A stretch of 64,000 bases of DNA, from NCBI GenBank assembly GCA_963848355.1, contig CAWKDG010000002.1, positions 186,001 to 250,000 of the forward strand, in the 5' to 3' direction. Below, piece by piece: positions 34,769 through 41,422 of the stretch (positions are counted from its first letter, which is position 1; each line of letters opens with the position of its first letter). The notes beneath the pieces were generated by a model that had not been told where the DNA came from, made no database searches, and saw only the letters and a program-made list of their open reading frames with translations. A program made the position numbers and the translations under genes. This stretch comes from CAWKDG01 sp963848355 (GTDB lineage Bacteria; Actinomycetota; Acidimicrobiia; Acidimicrobiales; UBA8190).

Positions 34769-35269
34769 CTAGCTGGGCGCCGACGGCTCGTCCTGCTCTC
34801 CCACCACGAGCTGGCTGAGGCGCTCGAGCGTCCGGGTCATGTCCCGGCGGGTCTTGGACGAGTAGATGTTCCCGAGCTTGAGCAGCACCCGCTGACGGTC
34901 GGGAGTGATGTCCCAACTCTCCCGCACCAGGGTCCCGCCGTCGGCCGGCTCGAGCTCGTAGCGCCAGATGCGGCCGGCCACCATCCGGGACATGGCCCCC
35001 GTCGGTCCCGTCTGCCAGGCGATCCGTCGGTTGGCCTCGAACTCGACCACCCTGTTCACAGTCGAGTAGGGCAGACGGAACATCTTCATCGACATTCCGA
35101 ACATCGTGCCCAGCGCCAGACGTTGTGGTGCCTCGGGGCTCTTGCCCTGGAGCATTCCCGAGCCGTCGATCACCGCGTGCTGCGTGGCGTCGGCCAGGAT
35201 GTCGAAGATCCTCTCCGGGGGTGCGGGAATCAGCCGTTCGACCGACAGTACGTAACCCTGCAAGGTCAT
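34769..35269 (-). CDS. SRPBCC-family protein (polyketide cyclase/START-like)
   Basis: 166 residues with the helix-grip opening VLSVERLIPAPPERIFDILADATQHAVIDGSGM and the later RRIAWQTGP, WRYELEPADGGTLVRESWDIT strands and long C-terminal helix. Such proteins bind hydrophobic ligands; no catalytic residues can be named. GAGGAGGAG lies close before ATG 35269. Its 3' end carries a short direct repeat (CTGGGCGCCGACTAG-like, 34756-34787). Converges on the PhyH gene. Confidence 0.85.
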   Translation of the reverse strand: MTLQGYVLSVERLIPAPPERIFDILADATQHAVIDGSGMLQGKSPEAPQRLALGTMFGMSMKMFRLPYSTVNRVVEFEANRRIAWQTGPTGAMSRMVAGRIWRYELEPADGGTLVRESWDITPDRQRVLLKLGNIYSSKTRRDMTRTLERLSQLVVGEQDEPSAPS

Positions 35270-35311
35270 CTCCTCCTCAGCGTGGACGAGTCATCCTGCC
35301 ATGCCCGGTGA

Positions 35312-36055
35312 TCACCCCGGCGGCGACGGGTGGACCCAAGGGCGGTCGGATTTCGAGAGAGGCGCCGCGATCACCACGATGGCGCACAACACGGCCAGAG
35401 CCACGAGAACGGCGGCCACACGACTGACCTTCACGACGAGCAGCGCACCGACGAGGGCTCCGACGAGCATGGAGAGCGCCGACACGAGCCGCCGACCGGC
35501 TCGGGAACCGGGACCCCCGGCCACACGACTGTCGGCCGAGATGCCGGTGATCGTCAGGGTCATGACCGTCGTCGTGAGGTCGGGGACGGCGAGTTTGCGC
35601 GCCACCGCGTTCTGGGCGCCCATCGTGAGGCTCAGCACGATGATGAGGACGTAGCGCGCCGCGCCGGCACCGGGGTTGTGGACGAGGCCCACGACGACGG
35701 CGGAGGCGGCGACAAGGACCGCCTCGAGGACGGCGACGAGAAGGAGCAGGCGACCACGGTGGCTGCCGTACATGGCGGCCAAGCGCCCGCCGACCAGGGC
35801 TCCCACCGAGAAGGCACACAGTGCGGCCACGGAGGCCAGGAGCGAGAAGCCCGCCGCTCCGACCAAAGCGAAGGCGAGGAACACCACGTTCCCCGTCATG
35901 TTGGCCACGAAGACGTGTCCGAGAGCGAGGTAGCTGAACGCATCCACGACACCGGTCACGACCGTCAGGGCCACCAGCAGCGGGGCGAGAGGGCCGTGAC
36001 GGTCGTCCGCGTCCGGCACGAACACCCGCCAGGCGTCGGTGACGAGGCTGTTCAC
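35312..36055 (-). CDS. DUF1275 (YoaK-like) membrane protein
   Basis: 247 residues with six to seven membrane helices. VTGVVDAFSYLALGHVFVANMTGNVVFLAFAL is the DUF1275 signature, followed by GALVGGRLAAM and the central MGAQNAVARKLAVPDLTTTVMTLTITG. The family is annotated as putative transporters of unknown substrate. The GTG start faces the cysteine dioxygenase across an AT-rich 114-bp region, so both could answer to the regulator of the element at 36136. Confidence 0.9.
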   Translation of the reverse strand: MNSLVTDAWRVFVPDADDRHGPLAPLLVALTVVTGVVDAFSYLALGHVFVANMTGNVVFLAFALVGAAGFSLLASVAALCAFSVGALVGGRLAAMYGSHRGRLLLLVAVLEAVLVAASAVVVGLVHNPGAGAARYVLIIVLSLTMGAQNAVARKLAVPDLTTTVMTLTITGISADSRVAGGPGSRAGRRLVSALSMLVGALVGALLVVKVSRVAAVLVALAVLCAIVVIAAPLSKSDRPWVHPSPPG

Positions 36056-36135
36056 GGCTGGCTCCCCACGACGTGCATCGTTCCACGCCCTCCCCTGGCG
36101 CGCCGGGGGATGGATGGCCCGATTCTCAAATCTCG

Positions 36136-36166
36136 ACTAAATCCATATGTTTACCTTGATTACTAG
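36136..36166 (+). promoter_or_regulatory. AT-rich operator-like element A before cysteine dioxygenase
   Basis: ACTAAATCCATATGTTTAC (36136-36154) ends 15 bp before the ATG at 36170, and TTACTAG follows at 36160-36166. The 17-mer from 36138 matches 14 of 17 positions of the element at 37654-37670, which has the same spacing to its own start codon. It stands out against the surrounding high-GC DNA. The regulator is not identified. Confidence 0.6.
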
Positions 36167-36169
36167 GAA

Positions 36170-36751
36170 ATGACCGCGTACCGTGTGGACATGTTCACAC
36201 TGGCGACTGCGTGCGGGGGCCGTCGCATGGCCCGATCGGCTCCCGCCGGGCTGACCGAAGCGCGGGTCGACGCCCAGGTCACCGTGCCCGACGGTGACGA
36301 GCTCCTGGCCATGGCCCAGGGTCTGACCCCGAGCGCCCGGCACTGGCGGGGGATGGTCAGGCTCACCACTCGCCGGTGGGAGCTGCTGGCGGCATCGGCC
36401 ACGTTCGAGGCTTGGGTGATCGGGTGGCCGCCCGGCGGGACCATCGCCCTGCACGATCACGGGGACTCGGCCGCCGCCGTTGCCGTAGCCGGCGGCCAGC
36501 TCGTCGAGACCACGGTGACCGACGACGGCGACGGCACCGTGTCCACGAGCGCGCGCACGATGACGGCCGGCGCGGGGTGGAGCATGGCCAGCCACCACGT
36601 GCACGACGTCGTCAACAACGGGTCGCATCCGGCCGTGAGCGTCCACGTCTACGCACCCCGCCTGACGTCGATGACCCACTACCGGCTCGACGGCGGTGTC
36701 CTGCGGACGGACAGGACCGTCCACTACCGCCTGGGTGACATCGTGCCGTGA
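36170..36751 (+). CDS. Cysteine dioxygenase-type cupin
   Basis: 193 residues. The cupin iron site is seen in IALHDHG (His95, His97) and SHHVHDVVN; the barrel strands GTIALHDHGDSAAAVAVAGGQLVET and SVHVYAPRLTSMTHY fit bacterial cysteine dioxygenases, which oxidise cysteine to cysteine sulfinate. A related thiol dioxygenase (for example 3-mercaptopropionate) is possible. ATG 36170 is used although ATG 36191 is also in frame. No ribosome site: the transcript is probably leaderless. It overlaps the PIG-L gene by GTGA. Confidence 0.85.
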   Translation: MTAYRVDMFTLATACGGRRMARSAPAGLTEARVDAQVTVPDGDELLAMAQGLTPSARHWRGMVRLTTRRWELLAASATFEAWVIGWPPGGTIALHDHGDSAAAVAVAGGQLVETTVTDDGDGTVSTSARTMTAGAGWSMASHHVHDVVNNGSHPAVSVHVYAPRLTSMTHYRLDGGVLRTDRTVHYRLGDIVP

Positions 36752-37653
36752 GGGTCCCGGGCGACGAACAGCCCTGTCTGGTGGCGTTCCACGCCCATCC
36801 CGACGACGAGGCCATCTTCACGGGCGGGACCATCGCGCTGGCGGTTGAGGCGGGATGGCGCGTCGTCCTCGTCGTGGCCACATCGGGCGAAGAGGGGGCG
36901 AGACCGCGATGGCTCACCGGGGAGCTGGCGACCAGCCGGCGCGCCGAGACCATGGTGTCAGCCCGTCTCCTCGGCGTCGGGCGTGTCGAATTCCTCGGCT
37001 ACCGCGATTCGGGCGCCGGCCGTCCAGGCATCGGCCGTCCGGGCATCGGGCACCGGGGGGACGGCCCGGCCACCGAGGCTTCGCTCACGCTGGACGCGGC
37101 ACCCCTTGCCGCCGTCGCCTCGCACCTGCGGCAGATCCTGATCGAGGAACGGGCGTCGGCCCTGACGAGCTATGACCGCATCGGCGTGTACGGACATCGT
37201 GACCACATCCGCGTCCACCAGATCGCCGACGCCGCCGTCGTCGGCACGCCCTGCGATCTGGTCGAGGCCACCGTGAGCCGCGTGACGCTGCGTCGCCTGC
37301 GCGACGACCTCCTCGAGCGGGGGCTCGACCCCGCGTCGTGGCCCGAGGACCTGGTCGACGCCATCGGCACCGACAATGGTGTCGGCCTCCTCGCCGTGAC
37401 GGTCGGCCACCACCTTCCCCGGAAACGGGCGGCCATCGCCGCCCACGCCAGCCAGATCGTCGAGGCATCGAGTTTCATGGGTCTGCCACCCGGCGCCTTC
37501 CACCGTCTGCTCACGACAGAATGGTTCCATCCCGCCCGGACGGTGGACGGGCGGTTCGCCGACCTCCTCGACGGCTCACTGCGGCGCCCCGCACCCGCCC
37601 ACGGAACGCACAATTCAGGTGTCACGGGAGACCGACTTTCCATGGTGATCTAG
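36748..37653 (+). CDS. PIG-L family zinc deacetylase
   Basis: 301 residues with the zinc motif FHAHPDDEAIFTGG near the start, LVVATSGEEGARP and a second metal/His segment YGHRDHIRVHQIA. The family deacetylates N-acetylglucosamine groups, including MshB and Mca of mycothiol metabolism; the Mca-like length and HPDDE context permit a mycothiol S-conjugate or small-thiol substrate. A GRPGIGRPGIG stretch reflects a 15-bp duplication at about 37018-37050. GTG 36748 overlaps the dioxygenase stop. Its neighbours suggest sulfur or thiol metabolism. Confidence 0.87.
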   Translation: MRVPGDEQPCLVAFHAHPDDEAIFTGGTIALAVEAGWRVVLVVATSGEEGARPRWLTGELATSRRAETMVSARLLGVGRVEFLGYRDSGAGRPGIGRPGIGHRGDGPATEASLTLDAAPLAAVASHLRQILIEERASALTSYDRIGVYGHRDHIRVHQIADAAVVGTPCDLVEATVSRVTLRRLRDDLLERGLDPASWPEDLVDAIGTDNGVGLLAVTVGHHLPRKRAAIAAHASQIVEASSFMGLPPGAFHRLLTTEWFHPARTVDGRFADLLDGSLRRPAPAHGTHNSGVTGDRLSMVI

Positions 37654-37680
37654 TAATTCCATAGCTTTACTAGTTACACT
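37650..37680 (+). promoter_or_regulatory. Operator-like element B with perfect inverted repeat
   Basis: CTAGTAA (37650-37656), ten bases, TTACTAG (37667-37673) form a perfect 7-bp inverted repeat. TACACT (37675-37680) follows and stands six bases before GTG 37687, a fitting -10 for a leaderless transcript. The repeat therefore covers the -35 region, where a dimeric regulator would act. It contains the 17-mer shared with element A. Confidence 0.65.
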
Positions 37681-37686
37681 CGTAGT

Positions 37687-39111
37687 GTGCTTACAACTAC
37701 GGAAAGTGACAGAACCCGGGTGGCGATCATCGGCGGCGGCTGCGCCGGCGCCCTGGTGGCGGCCCACCTGATGCGCCAGGACCGTCGTCCCCGCCACATC
37801 GTGATCTTCGAGCCGCGTGCCGAGCTCGGCGCCGGAGCCGCCTACTCGACCGACGACGCCCGCCACCTCCTGAACGCACCGGCGGGCGGGATGAGCGCCT
37901 TCGAGGACGACCCCTTCCATTTCGTGTCCTGGCTGGCCGCGCAGGACCTCGGGCTCGGAGCAGCTGATTTCGCGCCCCGCCACCTGTACCGCCGGTATCT
38001 GCAGGACGTGCTCCACGACGCGGTCCTCCTCGCCGCACGGGGGACGGAGCTGACCTGGGTGCACGAGCTCGTCACCTCCATCCAGGTGGAACAGAGCGTC
38101 GGAGAACCGGTGACGACCCTGCGGTACGGCCATGGGCAGCAGTGGCAGACCGACGAGGTCGTCCTCGCCCTCGGGGCACCGGCCCCCGTCGCCCTCGACG
38201 CACTCGACGTCTCCCCCACCTTCGGGATGATCCGCGACCCCTGGTGCCCTGGTGCCCTGGACGCCGTCACGGCGCCGGGGGACGTCCTCGTTCTCGGGAC
38301 CGGGCTCACCATGGTCGACGTCGCCGTCGTCCTGACCGACCGGGACGAGCGGCGGACGGTCCACGCCCGGTCGCGCCACGGACTGCTCCCGGCCGAGCAC
38401 GCCAGTGACGGCTTCGCCTCGTGGCCCGGATTCGACGTCGGTCGTCCCACCACGGCGCGCCAGGTACTGCATCGCCTGCGCCGGATGACGGCCGAGGCCG
38501 AGTCGGCCGGTTGGGATTGGCGCAACGTCATCGCCGCCGCCCGGACGGCCGCCCCCGGTGTGTGGGGAGGCCTCCCCGAGACCGAACGCGATCGCCTCCT
38601 GCGTCACCTCGGACGGCGGTGGGAGGTGTCACGGCATCGGATGTCCACACCGGTGGCCACCACCGTCGACGATCTCCGGCGCTGCGGGCGCCTCACCGTC
38701 GGTGCCGGGCGGCTCGCCGCCGTGGACAACGACGGCTCCGTCGGCGATCCCCGGCTCCGGGTGACCCTGGCCGGACCCCGGGGGCGGCGCGAGATTCTGA
38801 CCGTGAGCGCGCTCATCGACTGCACCGGTCCCGGCCCCGACCCGACGGTGGGATCACCCCTCGTCGCCGGTCTCGTGGCCGACGGACTGGCGAGGATCCA
38901 CCCGTCGGGCATCGGCCTCGACGTCGACGACCACGGTGACCTGCGGACCGGTGCCGGCACCCCGGGGACGATCCACAGCGTCGGATGGTGCCGGCGCGGT
39001 GCCGAGTTCGAGGCCACGGCCGTTCCCGAGATCCGTCGCCAGGCCGACCGCCTGGCCCGTCACGTGGCGGAGTCGCTCGCTCACGGCCACCGCGTCCTGG
39101 CCGCGGTCTAG
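37687..39111 (+). CDS. FAD/NAD(P)-binding protein (NAD_binding_9 type)
   Basis: 474 residues. The N-terminal dinucleotide fold RVAIIGGGCAGALVAAHLM is followed by the family signature GAGAAYSTDDARHLLNAPAGGM and DPFHFVSWL; a second Rossmann motif is VLVLGTGLTMVDVAVVL, and the end has GTIHSVGWCRRGAEFEATAVPEIR. This is the FAD-NAD(P)-binding group related to HybE/YdhS-like proteins, whose reaction is unknown. The adjacent cysteine dioxygenase and PIG-L genes and the shared promoter element suggest a role in sulfur or thiol metabolism. Confidence 0.85.
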   Translation: MLTTTESDRTRVAIIGGGCAGALVAAHLMRQDRRPRHIVIFEPRAELGAGAAYSTDDARHLLNAPAGGMSAFEDDPFHFVSWLAAQDLGLGAADFAPRHLYRRYLQDVLHDAVLLAARGTELTWVHELVTSIQVEQSVGEPVTTLRYGHGQQWQTDEVVLALGAPAPVALDALDVSPTFGMIRDPWCPGALDAVTAPGDVLVLGTGLTMVDVAVVLTDRDERRTVHARSRHGLLPAEHASDGFASWPGFDVGRPTTARQVLHRLRRMTAEAESAGWDWRNVIAAARTAAPGVWGGLPETERDRLLRHLGRRWEVSRHRMSTPVATTVDDLRRCGRLTVGAGRLAAVDNDGSVGDPRLRVTLAGPRGRREILTVSALIDCTGPGPDPTVGSPLVAGLVADGLARIHPSGIGLDVDDHGDLRTGAGTPGTIHSVGWCRRGAEFEATAVPEIRRQADRLARHVAESLAHGHRVLAAV

Positions 39112-39126
39112 CTGATCGTCAGAGCG

Positions 39127-41103
39127 TCACTTGGATCCCACCACGGCGTCGTAGGCACTGTCGCCTCCGGCGCACAGGTCGACCGACGGGCAGGACAGGG
39201 CGGTCACCCAGTGGTGGTCGTCGGCCGTCACCGACTTCCAGGCCGTCGCCCCTCCGGTGGGGTTCTTTGTCGTGACGACGTCACCGTGGTCGTCGCCCGC
39301 GGCGCAGAACGTGGCCGTGGCACACGACACGGTGAAGAGGTGGTTCGTTCCGTCGATGTCGGCCTGGCTCCAGGCGCTCTGACCCTCGGTGGGTTCGGTC
39401 GAGGTGACGACGCCCCCGCGGTCGTCGACGGCCACGCACAGATGAGCACTGGGACACGACACCGAGTCGAGTGCTGTCGAGTCGATGCCTGTGGTCACCG
39501 TCCAGGCGGAGGCCCCACCGGTGGGGTCGGTGGTGGTGAGGACGGCGCCGCGATAGTCGACGGCCGCGCACAGAGTGGCCGACGCGCACGAGACCGAGGC
39601 GATGCCACCGGAGTTCACGAAGGGAGCAAAGGACCACTTGGAGGCGTTTCCGGTGGGATCCGTCGAGACAGCGATGTCCCCGTTGCCGTCCACCACCACG
39701 CACAGCTTCACGGTGGGACAGGAGACGCCGGTGAGGGTGTAGTGCAGCCCTCCGGTCACGCTGACGACCGTCCACGGTGCTGTCGCGTTCGTCGGTTTCG
39801 TCGACGAGACCACCTGACCGAAGTCGTCCACCGCCACGCACAGTTTGACTGACGGGCACGAGACGGCGAGCAGGGGGAGGAACTCACCACCACTGGTGTC
39901 GACCAGGTGGACCTTCCATGTCGACGAGCCGCCGGTGGGGTCCTTGGACACCACGACGTCGCCCACGGAATCCGTGGCCACGCACACTTTGGGCGACGGG
40001 CACGACATCGCATCGAACGGATGTGTGAGATCGAGATTCGGGGCCGTCGACCACGCCGACGATCCGTCCGTGGGATCGGTGGAGGCGATGACGTTCCCCG
40101 CGGCGTCGCCTCCGACGCACAGGACGTCCGACACGCAGTCCAACGCCGTGACCGGAGCCGGGGCCACCGAGGCGGCGGTCCAGGTCCCGGGACCGCTCCC
40201 GACGGTCGTCGAGGTGAGGACGTTGCCGCGCACGTCGCCGGCCACGCACACGGGGCCGGCGGTACAGCTCACCGATTCCAGCTGCACTCCCGACCCCGAC
40301 GATCCGTCCACCTGGGTGACGGACCAGTCGCTGGCCGGCCCGGTGGGGTCGTCCGTCGTCAGCACGTCACCGTTGAGATCGGTCCCCACGCATACGGGGG
40401 TCGACAGACACGACATGGACGTCACCGGGTCCACGGCGTCGATGCGTTCGGCCGTCCATGACTGGTCGGCAGGGTCGGTCGAGACGAACACCTGTCCGTC
40501 GTCGTCGCCGGCGACGCACAACGTCGACAGCGGGCACGACAGCGAGATGATCGATCTCTGCGTGCTGTCCACGTTCACGCCCGTCCACGAGTCTCCGGTC
40601 GGATCTGTCGTCGTGTAGATGTCGCCCCCGGTGGCACCGGCCACGCAGAAGGAGGTGGACAGGCACGTGATGGTCCAGCCGTCCCAACCGACGTCGACCG
40701 GCGTCCACGTCCCGCCGCCGGCCGCACCGGGGTTCTGCGACGTGAGCACGTTGCCGCCCTCGTCGACGGCCACGCACAGGCTGGTGGTGGGACAGGACAC
40801 GTCGTCGATGGGGATGTCTCCGTCGACGTCGACCACAGTCCACGACGACGCTCCGCCGGTGGGGTTCGCCGACGTCAGGACATCACCGTTGTAGGTGACG
40901 CCCACGCACAGCGAGGCCGACGGGCACGACATCCCCCCGACCTGGGCGCTGACCCCGTACGGGGGCACGGGAGTGACGGCGGACACCTTCCAGGTGAAAG
41001 CCTTGCCGGCGGCAGCCACGGGTTGGACGCTCATCAGGGTCAGAGCCGTCACACCGATGATCGCCGCCGCCGCTGTTGCCCACACTCGCCGACGCAAGGC
41101 CAC
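39127..41103 (-). CDS. Secreted protein of 14 Cys-pair repeats (likely double propeller)
   Basis: 658 residues. A signal peptide (MALRRRVWATAAAAIIGVTALTLMSVQPVAAAG) leads into 13 full and one partial repeat of about 45 residues, each like VSCPSxxLCVAVDxxGxVLTSTDPTGGxSxWTV. Every repeat has two Cys five residues apart, presumably a disulfide, and an Asp/Gly turn. Fourteen such units would suit two seven-bladed propellers. There are no catalytic motifs, so binding or surface display is likely. TAGATT lies six bases before the GTG start: probably leaderless. Convergent with the FAD-protein gene. Confidence 0.9.
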   Translation of the reverse strand: MALRRRVWATAAAAIIGVTALTLMSVQPVAAAGKAFTWKVSAVTPVPPYGVSAQVGGMSCPSASLCVGVTYNGDVLTSANPTGGASSWTVVDVDGDIPIDDVSCPTTSLCVAVDEGGNVLTSQNPGAAGGGTWTPVDVGWDGWTITCLSTSFCVAGATGGDIYTTTDPTGDSWTGVNVDSTQRSIISLSCPLSTLCVAGDDDGQVFVSTDPADQSWTAERIDAVDPVTSMSCLSTPVCVGTDLNGDVLTTDDPTGPASDWSVTQVDGSSGSGVQLESVSCTAGPVCVAGDVRGNVLTSTTVGSGPGTWTAASVAPAPVTALDCVSDVLCVGGDAAGNVIASTDPTDGSSAWSTAPNLDLTHPFDAMSCPSPKVCVATDSVGDVVVSKDPTGGSSTWKVHLVDTSGGEFLPLLAVSCPSVKLCVAVDDFGQVVSSTKPTNATAPWTVVSVTGGLHYTLTGVSCPTVKLCVVVDGNGDIAVSTDPTGNASKWSFAPFVNSGGIASVSCASATLCAAVDYRGAVLTTTDPTGGASAWTVTTGIDSTALDSVSCPSAHLCVAVDDRGGVVTSTEPTEGQSAWSQADIDGTNHLFTVSCATATFCAAGDDHGDVVTTKNPTGGATAWKSVTADDHHWVTALSCPSVDLCAGGDSAYDAVVGSK

Positions 41104-41170
41104 AGCGGCAATCTATCCCCGGATGGCAACGCCGCCTAGCGGGGACGGTCTTGTAGCGCAGATGTTGGGA

Positions 41171-41226
41171 AGACGGTGTCGGGGAGACGGTGTCGGGGAG
41201 ACGGTGTCGGGGAGACGGTGTCGGGG
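41171..41226. repeat. Four perfect 14-bp tandem repeats
   Basis: AGACGGTGTCGGGG occurs four times without interruption, followed by a near copy (GGAGATGG). It lies between the signal-peptide gene start and the small zinc-finger gene's stop, untranslated on either strand in the genes I accept. Variable-number slippage is likely. Confidence 0.93.
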
Positions 41227-41240
41227 GGAGATGGTCGCCG

Positions 41241-41393
41241 TCACCGGTGCCCGCGGGAGTCGTCGGGGACCAGGGGGTGGCGGTGGAGCCAGCACAGTCC
41301 CGAGCGGTGCGTCGTCCAGTTGCGGCAGCGACGTCGGCCCGTCGCTCTCTCGGTGAAGGGGACGTAGACGAAAGCGTGACATTGCTCGCTCAC
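41241..41393 (-). CDS. Tiny zinc-finger-like protein, 50 aa (DUF5763-like)
   Basis: Starts at GTG 41393 with GGAGGAAC seven bases upstream, an excellent ribosome site. The protein reads VSEQCHAFVYVPFTERATGRRRC, then RNWTTHRSGLCWLHRH; the pattern C-...-G-R-R-C-R-N-...-G-L-C-x2-H is the small metal-binding module seen in many short bacterial and phage proteins (DUF5763-like). One zinc ion could be held by three Cys and one His. It lies 29 bp downstream of the GH65 gene on the same strand and may be co-transcribed. Function unknown. Confidence 0.7.
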   Translation of the reverse strand: MSEQCHAFVYVPFTERATGRRRCRNWTTHRSGLCWLHRHPLVPDDSRGHR

Positions 41394-41422
41394 GGATGTT
41401 CCTCCTGGGCTCTCTTTCGCAG

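Noticed and set aside
37018..37050. Short duplication in the PIG-L gene (GRPGIGRPGIG) as a possible frame problem
   Set aside because: The repeat is 15 bp, so the frame is kept and the protein continues normally.
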